NCBI GenBank assembly: GCA_041821315.1
Contig: JBGUEO010000022.1
Coordinates: 14,104 to 78,103 of the forward strand
Direction: 5' to 3'
Source: DIGJ01 sp041821315
Lineage (GTDB): Bacteria; Bacillota; Clostridia; Lachnospirales; Lachnospiraceae
DNA: 64,000 bases
Within the stretch, counting starts at the first letter, position 1, and every line of letters begins with the position of its first letter. The notes beneath the pieces were generated by a model. The model had not been told where the DNA came from. It was given only the letters and a program-made list of their open reading frames with translations, and ran no database searches. Shown here one piece after another: positions 1 to 7,928 of this stretch. The position numbers were made by a program, and so were the translations under genes.

Positions 1-2
1 AT

Positions 3-59
3 AATAAGAAAAAAATTACAGTTAAAACAACAGTTGTTGTGAAAAATCTAAAAAAATAG
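3..59 (+). CDS. 3' end of an unidentified protein gene (partial)
   Basis: An open frame enters from the left edge and ends with TAG at 57-59. It reads as an 18-residue lysine- and valine-rich tail (NKKKITVKTTVVVKNLKK). It is followed after about 40 bases by a good intrinsic terminator, which fits the end of a real gene. The alternating Thr/Val character resembles the end of a beta-rich extracellular domain, but that is only an impression; the family cannot be named from so little. Confidence 0.45.
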   Translation, partial: NKKKITVKTTVVVKNLKK

Positions 60-100
60 TGCACAGACTGCATTTTATAAAACTGCAAGTAGTTTATTAA

Positions 101-146
101 AAATAAGGCTTTCCCAGTCATTTGGCTGGGAAGGTCTTATTTTATT
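101..146 (+). terminator. Rho-independent terminator
   Basis: AATAAGGCTTTCCCAG (102-117) pairs with CTGGGAAGGTCTTATT (125-140) around a short loop, followed by a T-rich stretch. It closes the gene that enters from the left edge and isolates the two-component operon that starts at 344. Confidence 0.8.
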
Positions 147-203
147 TGTGGGGAAGGAATTGATAATACGATATTAAATATCAACTTTAGAAAAAAAATT
201 TTA

Positions 204-231
204 TTGAAGATGCTATATTTTCTGTTAAAAT
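204..231 (+). promoter_or_regulatory. possible sigma-A promoter for the yesM-like operon
   Basis: TTGAAG (204-209), a 16-base spacer, then TAAAAT (226-231), about 110 bases ahead of the kinase start. The match is moderate and the whole region is AT-rich, so other positions are possible. Confidence 0.3.
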
Positions 232-343
232 GTTAAAAGATATTGTATCCTTGTTGTATGTGATGATATTAGAGGTAACAAATGAGAAATAGTAGAAAGT
301 GTCCGATGAATATACGTAATGAGAGAAACTATGGAGGATATCA

Positions 344-2071
344 ATGACTCTTCGAAGAAAATTAGTTCTGACTTTTGTTATTACAATTATTATGCTTGGA
401 GCGTTAATTGGTTATTTTTCATATATGGATTCTGAACGGATTGTAATATCCAATAAAAAAAGTGAGATGGCAGATACAATTAATCGCATTGATATTAATA
501 TCAATGCGAAGGTAAGAGGAATGACCGAACTTGCACAGAACTTGAGCATGAGTCAGTCGGTCAGGGAACTTTTGATAAAAAAGAATACAGATAAAAAGGA
601 TACAAAGCAGGATACTTATGTGAAGGAAGCATTTAAAAATTTCGTATGTGCGTTTGAAGCTATTTCCGATATTATGATAGTTGATATGAAGGGGAGCGTT
701 TTGTTTAGCTATAATGAACGCTACTCAATAAAAAATAACGAAGAGTTAAAGCAGTATTACAAATTTATTTCTCAAAAAACAGATAAGGCGAATTGGATAG
801 GAACTGCAAAAGCTTTGTGTGTAAAGGATGAGGTGGGGGATGATTTGGTAGTAACTATGGTAAAAGCAATTATGGACGAGAAAGGAACAAAGGAACTGGG
901 ATTACTAGTCGTGGAATTAAATCCAGATATATTTAGTAATCTTCTTTTAAGTAATCAAAGTATGTTTCAAAATCAATATACGTTTATTGTGGATAAGAAG
1001 GGCGATATCATTTGCAGCAATAAAAATATGAAGCATACGTGGCTTAATAAAATGGAAGAAAATTTTGAAAATGGAATTCGTAAGTTCGAGCTTATATGGG
1101 AAGGAAAAACATATTATGTGTGCGGGCAATATAATGGGGTCACTGGATGGAAGACATTTTCAGCAGTGTCACTGGATGATTTTTTCCCGCAGTCTTCGGT
1201 GTTAAGAAAGGCAATATACAGCTTGGTATTTATTACAGTTATCATTGCTGTAGCTATCGTCTCATTATTAGCCTATACTATGACAAAACCGATTAATGAT
1301 TTAGCGGGAGCGATGAAAGTAGTACAGGAAGGAAATTTTGATTTGCAGTTGAAAAATAGTAGGAAAGACGAAATTGGACATTTGATTGATTCCTTTAATT
1401 TTATGATTGAAAAAATAAATACCTTAATAAAAGAAGTTTATCAGGAAAAAATAGCACAAAAGAACGCTGAACTTGGAGCCTTGCAGGCACAGATTAATCC
1501 GCATTTTCTATATAATACACTAGATTCCATCAATTGGATGTTGATCGAAAGAGAAGAATATGATATTAGTGAAGTAGTTATTTCGCTAGGAGATTTAATG
1601 AAATACTCCATTCATGGAAAGAATGCATTCGTTACGCTGGAGGAAGAATTACATTATATTTTAAGCTATTTATGTATACAAAAAAATCGATTAGAAGAAC
1701 GGCTTTTATATGATATCGAAATCCCTGCGACCATGAACGAATATTTTGTGCCCAAATTAATATTACAGCCACTTGTTGAAAATGCTATTTTACATGGGAT
1801 TGAGCCCAAAAGAGAGGGTGGAAGGATCTGGATACGGGGCTGTGAAACGAAAGAATGTATTTTGATTTCGGTTACGGATAATGGGGAAGGGATGAAGCGA
1901 GAAGAACTTACAAAGCTTACGTATGAATTAGAAAAGAGGGAAGAACCAGAAAGTATAGGAGTTCGAAACGTTGACAGGCGAATCCGCTTACATTATGGAG
2001 ATGCATATGGCTTAGATATAAAAAGTAAATGGAAAGAAGGTACAACAATTACTTTATATATTCCAAAATAA
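344..2071 (+). CDS. sensor histidine kinase, YesM/LytS type
   Basis: Membrane sensor kinase that should phosphorylate the response regulator encoded directly downstream. Visible layout: a transmembrane helix near residues 8-27, an extracytoplasmic sensing region (about 28-285, Cache-like in length), a second transmembrane helix near 288-311, a HAMP linker starting at TKPINDL, then the His_kinase domain with the phospho-acceptor in INPHFLYNTLD (His387). The ATPase part carries LVENAILHGI (N box), DNGEGM and SIGVRN. Length 575 aa is normal for the YesM family. The start is supported by GGAGG at 333-337, six bases ahead. The adjacent BMP nucleoside importer makes a nucleoside or nutrient signal plausible, but many YesM proteins sense sugars; the ligand is inferred only. 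Confidence 0.9.
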   Translation: MTLRRKLVLTFVITIIMLGALIGYFSYMDSERIVISNKKSEMADTINRIDININAKVRGMTELAQNLSMSQSVRELLIKKNTDKKDTKQDTYVKEAFKNFVCAFEAISDIMIVDMKGSVLFSYNERYSIKNNEELKQYYKFISQKTDKANWIGTAKALCVKDEVGDDLVVTMVKAIMDEKGTKELGLLVVELNPDIFSNLLLSNQSMFQNQYTFIVDKKGDIICSNKNMKHTWLNKMEENFENGIRKFELIWEGKTYYVCGQYNGVTGWKTFSAVSLDDFFPQSSVLRKAIYSLVFITVIIAVAIVSLLAYTMTKPINDLAGAMKVVQEGNFDLQLKNSRKDEIGHLIDSFNFMIEKINTLIKEVYQEKIAQKNAELGALQAQINPHFLYNTLDSINWMLIEREEYDISEVVISLGDLMKYSIHGKNAFVTLEEELHYILSYLCIQKNRLEERLLYDIEIPATMNEYFVPKLILQPLVENAILHGIEPKREGGRIWIRGCETKECILISVTDNGEGMKREELTKLTYELEKREEPESIGVRNVDRRIRLHYGDAYGLDIKSKWKEGTTITLYIPK

Positions 2072-2085
2072 AATGGAGGTATAAA

Positions 2086-2817
2086 ATGGATATTGTAATT
2101 GTAGATGATGAACCAAAAATTCGCAATGGATTGTATAAACTACTGAATGCAAAAGAAAATTGGAACGTAGTCGGAGTATTTGAAGAGGCAAAGATAGCAC
2201 TTAAATTTTTATATGAGAATACAGTGGATGTTTTGATAACGGATATAAAAATGCCAGAAGTAAGTGGACTTGAGTTAATTGGGAAAATAAGAGAGAAGAA
2301 TCAGGAAGTTTCCATTATTATTTTAAGTGGGTATAGCAATTTCTCGTTTGCACAAAAAGCAATCGAATTGGGAGTTACCCGCTATATAACAAAACCTACC
2401 AATCCGAAAGAATTGATATCCATACTGACAAGGATTGAAATGGAAAAGGATAATGTAGAAGAGACCATAGAGGAAAAAGAGCAGGAAGTGGATAATCTTT
2501 TGGTAAAGAAAGCAACAGAATATATAGAAATGAATTATTCAAAAAAGATAGCATTAAAGGATATTGCTTCGGAACTGTATATTTCGCCTAATTATTTATC
2601 GGAGCTATTTAAACGGCATATGGGCCAAAATCTGTCGGAATATATCATAGAATATCGAATGCTCAAAGCTTTAAAACTTTTGGGGCAGTTGGAATATAAA
2701 ATTTCAGATGTTGCAGAGGTGGTAGGATTTAATGATGCAAAATATTTTAGTAGTACGTTTAAAAAAATGTATGGGGTGACTCCTCTTGAATACAGAAATG
2801 GAAAAATGAACAAATAA
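2086..2817 (+). CDS. response regulator, YesN type (REC + AraC HTH)
   Basis: DNA-binding partner of the upstream kinase. The REC domain has the acidic pair VDDEP, the phospho-acceptor Asp53 in LITDIKMPE and the conserved Lys103 in ITKP. The C-terminal ~100 residues form an AraC double helix-turn-helix (LKDIASELYISPNYLSELFK, then ISDVAEVVGF and YFSSTFKK). I place the start at ATG 2086 (243 aa) because AAATGGAGG lies just ahead; a longer frame from 2029 overlaps the kinase and has no ribosome site. It is probably co-transcribed with the kinase (14-base gap). A likely target is the BMP transporter promoter just downstream, which is an inference from position. Confidence 0.92.
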   Translation: MDIVIVDDEPKIRNGLYKLLNAKENWNVVGVFEEAKIALKFLYENTVDVLITDIKMPEVSGLELIGKIREKNQEVSIIILSGYSNFSFAQKAIELGVTRYITKPTNPKELISILTRIEMEKDNVEETIEEKEQEVDNLLVKKATEYIEMNYSKKIALKDIASELYISPNYLSELFKRHMGQNLSEYIIEYRMLKALKLLGQLEYKISDVAEVVGFNDAKYFSSTFKKMYGVTPLEYRNGKMNK

Positions 2818-2820
2818 GAA

Positions 2821-2871
2821 AAAAATAAGCGAAAATGATTATGTAAATTACTCATTTTTGCTTATTTTTTT
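2821..2871 (+). terminator. Rho-independent terminator after the two-component operon
   Basis: AAAAATAAGCGAAAATGA (2821-2838) pairs with TCATTTTTGCTTATTTTT (2852-2869) with one wobble, and the second arm runs into a T tract. It separates the regulator genes from the nucleoside importer operon. Confidence 0.8.
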
Positions 2872-2914
2872 GTATAAACAGTAATATTATCGACAAAACA
2901 GTAATTTAATCTAA

Positions 2915-2942
2915 TTGTTTGATTGGTAAAAATATATATAAT
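2915..2942 (+). promoter_or_regulatory. likely promoter of the BMP nucleoside importer
   Basis: TTGTTT (2915-2920), 16-base spacer, TATAAT (2937-2942), 35 bases ahead of the lipoprotein start. The -10 box is perfect; the -35 is weak, as expected for a promoter that needs an activator such as the neighbouring AraC-type regulator. Confidence 0.5.
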
Positions 2943-2977
2943 TAAAGTATATCTTATAGAAAACGGAGGAGATTTAT

Positions 2978-4012
2978 ATGAAGAAAAGAATTAGTATTTT
3001 AATTCTTATGATTGTTTCAATCATAGGGCTGATGAGTGGATGCGGTGATACGAAAAATACCGATTCAAAGACGACAAAAAAGGAAGCTTCCAATGGTGCA
3101 GCGGATTACAAAATTGTATTGATTCTACCAGGACCTATTAATGATCAGAGCTGGAATGCAACAAACTATGCAGGATTGGTTGCTTGTAATGAGCAATTGG
3201 GAACAAAAATGGAATACGTTGAAAATGTGCAGGCATCCGATTTTGAATCTACCTTCCGCGAATATGCAGAACGTGGATATGATTTAATATTGTCTGCAGG
3301 ATCACAGTTTGATGAAGCAGTTTCAAGCGTTGCTCCTAATTATCCGAAAACAACATTCTGTGTTGTCAATGGTTCAAAATGTGATGGGGACAATATTGCA
3401 CCGATTTTTCCAAAAGAATATGAGGCAAGCTACATTGCATCGATTATTGCAGGCAATGTAACTGAAAATGGGAATTTTGCAACAATTGGAGGATTCCCAA
3501 ATGAGCCAATGGAACATTTGATGGATGTATATGAAAAAAATGCAGTTGAAATTGCAAAAAGCAGAAATATAACAGAAGCACAAGCGACCAGAGCTTATGC
3601 AAATAGTTGGGATGATGTTGCTCTTGGCAAACAAATGGCAGAACAAATGATTGATAACGGAGCAGATACTTTGTTTGTATATGCGAACGAAGTTGGGCTT
3701 GGTAGTATTGAGGCAGCAAAAGCAAAGGGAGTTAAGTTTATTGGATTCTCCAGTGACCAGACAACAGTTGATCCAGATACGGTAGTTGCATCGGTAGTGT
3801 TTGATTTTAAGACATTTTATGTATGGGCAATTGATCAATATATGAACGGTGACTTAACCGGAAATGTGGTACACGAAGCAGGAATTAACGAAAATATTTT
3901 CGTGCCAGTATACACGGATAATATTTCACAGGAAGTAAAAGATGCTGTTGAAACGGGGATTCAGGATTTTAAAGATGGAAAAGTTGATTTAAAAGCATTG
4001 TTTGTAGAATAG
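2978..4012 (+). CDS. BMP family nucleoside-binding lipoprotein
   Basis: Solute-binding lipoprotein of a nucleoside ABC importer (Bmp/PnrA family, PF02608). The N-terminus is a lipoprotein signal with the lipobox LMSGC (Cys22 as lipidation site). The mature part has the Bmp-type features GPINDQSWN near the N-terminus and FIGFSSDQ towards the C-terminus. Length 344 aa is typical. AACGGAGGAG precedes the ATG. It is the first gene of a four-gene operon with one double-domain ATPase and two permeases, the exact set of the Bacillus NupNOPQ-type and spirochaete PnrABCDE-type systems. The specificity (guanosine, inosine or broad) cannot be read from sequence. Confidence 0.93.
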   Translation: MKKRISILILMIVSIIGLMSGCGDTKNTDSKTTKKEASNGAADYKIVLILPGPINDQSWNATNYAGLVACNEQLGTKMEYVENVQASDFESTFREYAERGYDLILSAGSQFDEAVSSVAPNYPKTTFCVVNGSKCDGDNIAPIFPKEYEASYIASIIAGNVTENGNFATIGGFPNEPMEHLMDVYEKNAVEIAKSRNITEAQATRAYANSWDDVALGKQMAEQMIDNGADTLFVYANEVGLGSIEAAKAKGVKFIGFSSDQTTVDPDTVVASVVFDFKTFYVWAIDQYMNGDLTGNVVHEAGINENIFVPVYTDNISQEVKDAVETGIQDFKDGKVDLKALFVE

Positions 4013-4022
4013 GATGATAAAA

Positions 4023-4042
4023 GGCGCTCTGGATTGAGCGCC
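4023..4042 (+). other. intercistronic stem-loop after the binding protein
   Basis: GGCGCTC (4023-4029) pairs perfectly with GAGCGCC (4036-4042) around a six-base loop. There is no T tract, so it is more likely an RNA-stabilising or partial-attenuation hairpin that keeps the binding protein transcript more abundant than the ATPase and permease part, a common arrangement in importer operons. Confidence 0.55.
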
Positions 4043-4072
4043 ATTCCTTAATAAATGTTAGGAGGATGTCAA

Positions 4073-5593
4073 GTGGAAGTGCCATTTTTTGAACTTCGAA
4101 ATGTATCAAAATATTTTGCAAGAGTAATTGCGAATAAGGATATCTCTTTTTGTATTGGGCATGGTGAAGTAGTGGCTCTCTTAGGAGAAAATGGAGCCGG
4201 GAAAAGTACAATTATGAAAATTCTTTATGGACTTTATAAAGCAGATGAGGGTCAAATTTTTATGGAGGGTGAGGAACAAAAAATAAATTCGCCTAAAGAT
4301 GCAATGGCTCTTGGAATATCTATGATTCAACAACACTTTTCTCTAGTACCAGCACATACAGTAACGGAAAATATTATATTGGGAAATGTTCACGGCAAGA
4401 TTGACTATGAAGCTTGTAAAAATACAGTAAAAGATTTGGCAAAACAATATGGGTTTGATATTCCGGTGGATGCAAAAATATCAGAGCTTGCAGTCGGTGT
4501 ACAACAAAAAGTAGAAATTTTGAAAGCACTTTATTTGAATGCAAAACTTTTAATTATGGATGAACCAACAGCGGTTCTTACTCCACAGGAAGCAGATAAG
4601 CTGATGGAATTTGTGAAGAGCTATACGAAGGAGGGAAATTCCGTCATTTTTATTACTCACAAACTAAAAGAGGTTATGGAAGTAGCAGACCGAATCATCG
4701 TTATGAGAAATGGACTTCTTTGTGGAAACCTTAGCTCAAAAGAGACCAATGAAATTGAATTAGCTAGAAAAATGATTGGTAAGGATATAATTTTGGCAAA
4801 ACGGGAAAAAGAAGATGTAAAAGAGGAACGGGAAGTAAAGCTTAGTCTAAAAAACGTATGCGTACAAAAAAGGGGAGAAACGCCGCGATTGCATGATATT
4901 TCCTTTGAAATAAAGGAAGGCGAGATAGTTGGAATTGCAGGGGTAAGCGGAAATGGACAAGAAGAGTTGTGTGAGGTAATTTGCGGTGCATTAAAGGTAA
5001 CCGAAGGAACGATTTTTTTAAAGGGCGAAGATATAACAAAGTTATCGATTCAGGAGCATATAGCCAGAGGGATTGGTTATGTTCCGGTAGATCGACATAA
5101 AGATGCAATGATTATGGATATGACAGTATCGGAAAACTTGATGTTAAAAACTAGCTATGATAAAAAGTGGAAAAAACATGGCTTGATTGATAAAAAGAAG
5201 CTGGATATGTATACGGAAAAAGCAATCGAAGAATATAAAATTAAGGCACTTGGAGCAGATGCAGAGGCAAAAGGGCTATCCGGTGGAAACCAACAAAAGG
5301 TAATATTGGCTCGAGAAGTAGATAATGGAAAAGAACTTTTAGTTTTAAATCAGCCAACGAGAGGACTTGATTTAGGAGCGATTAATAATATTCATACAGC
5401 AGTGCTGGCAGAGGCAAAAAGAGGAAAAAGTGTTCTTTTGGTATCGACGGAACTATCTGAAATTTTTGATTTGTGTGATCGGATTGCTGTTATATATAAA
5501 GGGAGCTTTATGGGAATTTACAATCAAGGCGAACTGACAACAGAAAAAATTGGGCTACTAATGGCTGGTTACGTTGGGGAAGGAGAGGCATAA
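4073..5593 (+). CDS. nucleoside ABC importer, double ATP-binding subunit
   Basis: Energises nucleoside uptake. Two ABC domains in one chain (506 aa). Domain 1: Walker A GENGAGKST, signature region LAVGVQQKVEI, Walker B LLIMDEPTAVLT. Domain 2: a degenerate Walker A (GVSGNGQEEL, no GKS/T), signature LSGGNQQKV and Walker B replaced by LVLNQPTRGLD; this asymmetry is usual for sugar/nucleoside-type double ATPases. I choose GTG 4073 because AGGAGG (4060-4065) sits seven bases ahead; the longer ATG 4055 frame would start upstream of that site. It is followed after two bases by the first permease. Confidence 0.93.
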   Translation: MEVPFFELRNVSKYFARVIANKDISFCIGHGEVVALLGENGAGKSTIMKILYGLYKADEGQIFMEGEEQKINSPKDAMALGISMIQQHFSLVPAHTVTENIILGNVHGKIDYEACKNTVKDLAKQYGFDIPVDAKISELAVGVQQKVEILKALYLNAKLLIMDEPTAVLTPQEADKLMEFVKSYTKEGNSVIFITHKLKEVMEVADRIIVMRNGLLCGNLSSKETNEIELARKMIGKDIILAKREKEDVKEEREVKLSLKNVCVQKRGETPRLHDISFEIKEGEIVGIAGVSGNGQEELCEVICGALKVTEGTIFLKGEDITKLSIQEHIARGIGYVPVDRHKDAMIMDMTVSENLMLKTSYDKKWKKHGLIDKKKLDMYTEKAIEEYKIKALGADAEAKGLSGGNQQKVILAREVDNGKELLVLNQPTRGLDLGAINNIHTAVLAEAKRGKSVLLVSTELSEIFDLCDRIAVIYKGSFMGIYNQGELTTEKIGLLMAGYVGEGEA

Positions 5594-5595
5594 CG

Positions 5596-6669
5596 ATGAA
5601 TGCAAAATTAAGAGACATGATTGTTACCAATTTTTTGGCAATTTTAGCTGGTTTAGTCTTAAGTGGATGCATGCTTATTTTATTAAGTATTAATCCAATC
5701 GAAGTATTTGGAGAGGCATTAACTACAATGTTTACGGATAAGTATACCTTAGGCGATGTATTTTTGAAAGCTACCCCATTGATTTTTACAGCCTTATCGT
5801 TTGCCTTTGCATTTAAATGCAATTTATTTAATATTGGCGCACAAGGACAGTTTTATATGGGATCAATTGTTGCGATTGCTGTCTCCTTGCAGCTTCAAGG
5901 CAGAGTTCCAACGTTTGTATTGTTAGTAATTGTTTTCTTATTGACTATGGTAGGGGGTGGACTCATAGGAGCTTTTATTGGGTTTTTGAAAGCACATTAC
6001 AATGCCAATGAATTTTTGGTGAGTATGATGTCGACCTATGTGGTTTTAGCTCTTATGAATTATTTATTGCGGACCTTTTTAAAAGAGTCAAAAGGAGAAT
6101 ACCCGCAAACCGATGCGTTGACAAGCGACGCATGGATTCCGAATTTGATAAGTGGAACTCGATTGCATATCGGATTTATTCTTGCAATTTTAGTTGCAAT
6201 TGCAATATGGATTTTATTATATAAAACTCCGTTGGGCTATCGAATTCGTGCAGTTGGAAGCAATGCATCAGCCGCAAAAATGTCAGGAATTCCATCAAAA
6301 AAAATCTATATTATCACATTTTTTATAAGTGGAGCTTTGGCTGGTATGGCTGGATTTACAGAAGTAAACGGGGTGCAGCATATGCTCATTCAGGACTTTA
6401 ATTCAGGAATCGGTTCGGCTGGCCTTGGAATTGCAATCTTGGCAAATGCAAACCCGATTGGCATTATTTTTGCATCCATTTTGTTTGGAGCATTGAGTGT
6501 GATTGGAAACTTAATGGGAAGAATGCCAGGTGTAAATGTACCTGCAAGTATTGTAGATTTAATGCAAGGGTTTGTTATGATTTTTGTTATTATTTCCTAT
6601 TTTTTCCGATCTTATTTGGAGAATCGGAGAGAGAAACTTAAATTACAAAAAAAGGCGGTGGGAGAATGA
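5596..6669 (+). CDS. nucleoside ABC importer permease 1
   Basis: Membrane subunit of the BMP-linked importer (branched-chain amino acid permease superfamily, BPD_transp_2). About eight to ten hydrophobic helices are visible over 357 aa, with the conserved loop YRIRAVGSNASAAKMSGI that contacts the ATPase. The stop overlaps the start of the next permease by four bases (ATGA), indicating translational coupling. Its strongest relatives are YufP/NupP-type proteins. Confidence 0.92.
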   Translation: MNAKLRDMIVTNFLAILAGLVLSGCMLILLSINPIEVFGEALTTMFTDKYTLGDVFLKATPLIFTALSFAFAFKCNLFNIGAQGQFYMGSIVAIAVSLQLQGRVPTFVLLVIVFLLTMVGGGLIGAFIGFLKAHYNANEFLVSMMSTYVVLALMNYLLRTFLKESKGEYPQTDALTSDAWIPNLISGTRLHIGFILAILVAIAIWILLYKTPLGYRIRAVGSNASAAKMSGIPSKKIYIITFFISGALAGMAGFTEVNGVQHMLIQDFNSGIGSAGLGIAILANANPIGIIFASILFGALSVIGNLMGRMPGVNVPASIVDLMQGFVMIFVIISYFFRSYLENRREKLKLQKKAVGE

Positions 6670-7583
6670 TAGTTAATTTGCTGAGTCGTGCATTAATGAT
6701 GAGTACGCCATTGCTTTATGGCTCGATTGCAGAGGTAATTGCAGAACGTTCCGGAGTGATGGTTACCGCAATAGAAGGAATTTTTCTTATGGGTGCATGG
6801 GGAGGATTTGTCGGAACATATCTTTCAGGAAGCGCCCTAATCGGCATTCTTGTGGCTATGTTAACTGGGATGATGGCAGCAGCTATTTATGGGATTGTCT
6901 GTATTTTTCTAAAACAGCATCAAGTAGTAACTGGAACAGCAATTAATATTTTGGCAGCAGGTTTTTGTACTTATTTTCAACGAGTGCTTTTTGGAATTCC
7001 TACCGCTCCATTAAAAATTTCTCCATTGAGTCAAATCTCCATACCGATATTATCAAAGATTCCAGTGATAGGACCTGTTTTTTTTCATCAAAACATATTA
7101 ACCTATCTGGTATACTTAATTATTCCGATGGCATATTTTCTCTTATTTCGTACATCCATAGGGTTAATTATTCGATCAACTGGCGAGAATCCAGAAGCGG
7201 TCGATGTAGCAGGGATCAATGTTGATTTTGTTCGATTTGCAGTAGTTTTGTTGGCAGGAGTCATGGGAGGAATTGCAGGTGCATTTTATTCCGTCGGATA
7301 TCTGGGAATGTTTACCTCAAATATGATAGGAGGACGTGGTTGGATTGCCTTTGCTATCTGCTTTTTAGGAAACTGGAATCCAAAAGGGGCAGTAATTGGA
7401 ACGGTAGTGTTTGGTTTTACAGAAGCCATCGCTATTTATATGCAGTCAATTGGAGGAGGTGCATATTTTCCGAATGAACTGTTTATTGCACTTCCTTATA
7501 TTCTAACAATTGTACTAACCGTATCCAGAAAGAATTTCAATGTACCAGCAAAACTGGGTGTTGCGTATAGTAAAGAAAATTAA
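6666..7583 (+). CDS. nucleoside ABC importer permease 2
   Basis: Second membrane subunit (305 aa) of the nucleoside importer, YufQ/NupQ type. It begins within the ATGA overlap with permease 1. Motifs include ERSGVMVTAIEGIFLMGA near the N-terminus and the ATPase-contact loop IRSTGENPEAVDVAGI; GGRGWIAFAICFLGNW is characteristic of this subunit. It is the last gene of the operon; a strong hairpin follows at 7585. Confidence 0.92.
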   Translation: MIVNLLSRALMMSTPLLYGSIAEVIAERSGVMVTAIEGIFLMGAWGGFVGTYLSGSALIGILVAMLTGMMAAAIYGIVCIFLKQHQVVTGTAINILAAGFCTYFQRVLFGIPTAPLKISPLSQISIPILSKIPVIGPVFFHQNILTYLVYLIIPMAYFLLFRTSIGLIIRSTGENPEAVDVAGINVDFVRFAVVLLAGVMGGIAGAFYSVGYLGMFTSNMIGGRGWIAFAICFLGNWNPKGAVIGTVVFGFTEAIAIYMQSIGGGAYFPNELFIALPYILTIVLTVSRKNFNVPAKLGVAYSKEN

Positions 7584-7584
7584 A

Positions 7585-7631
7585 AGCTTCATTCCATATA
7601 TTCTGATGTATTGAGTATATGGAATGAAGCT
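7585..7631. terminator. bidirectional terminator between convergent operons
   Basis: A perfect 16-bp inverted repeat (7585-7600 with 7616-7631, arms AGCTTCATTCCATATA / TATATGGAATGAAGCT). On the minus strand it is followed by TTTTAATTTTC, a good U tract; on the plus strand by ATTTGATT, weaker. It separates the importer operon from the converging DUF4321 gene. Confidence 0.75.
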
Positions 7632-7637
7632 ATTTGA

Positions 7638-7895
7638 TTAGAGATTGCGATAAAGTAAGATGGAGCATAGAACACCTAAAATACTTGCAATGGATATTTT
7701 TATTGTCAATCCAAAGGTAAGTATCAAGATACCTAAATCCAGTTTTACAGGTTTTTCTAAGCCAAATGTTTGACCATAATCGAGCCAGGAAAGATAGGAA
7801 ATGTTTTTTGTAAGGTAACCTATAAATCCGCCTAATACGATGCCGCAAAGAATCAATAAAAATAATGACCAATGATTGTTTCCTGTTCGTTTCAT
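7638..7895 (-). CDS. DUF4321 small membrane protein
   Basis: 85-residue protein with two membrane helices (about 10-28 and 57-80) separated by a loop. The pattern GIVLGGFIGYL, then YGQTFGL, LDLGILILTFG and TIKISIASILG matches the DUF4321 family (PF14209), widespread in Clostridia and without known function. GGGGGAT lies about ten bases ahead of the ATG. It lies 33 bases downstream of the TPR-GGDEF gene, so the two may share a transcript. Confidence 0.8.
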   Translation of the reverse strand: MKRTGNNHWSLFLLILCGIVLGGFIGYLTKNISYLSWLDYGQTFGLEKPVKLDLGILILTFGLTIKISIASILGVLCSILLYRNL

Positions 7896-7928
7896 ACTCT
7901 AAATCCCCCGTATTATGTAGTATAATTT

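Noticed and set aside
2880..2977. Possible purine riboswitch ahead of the nucleoside importer
   Set aside because: The leader between the promoter and the start is only about 30 bases, too short for the conserved three-way junction, and no conserved core is seen.
3374..3838. 154-codon minus-strand open frame opposite the BMP lipoprotein gene
   Set aside because: Cys/Ile/Asn-rich composition, no start signal, completely inside a confident gene.
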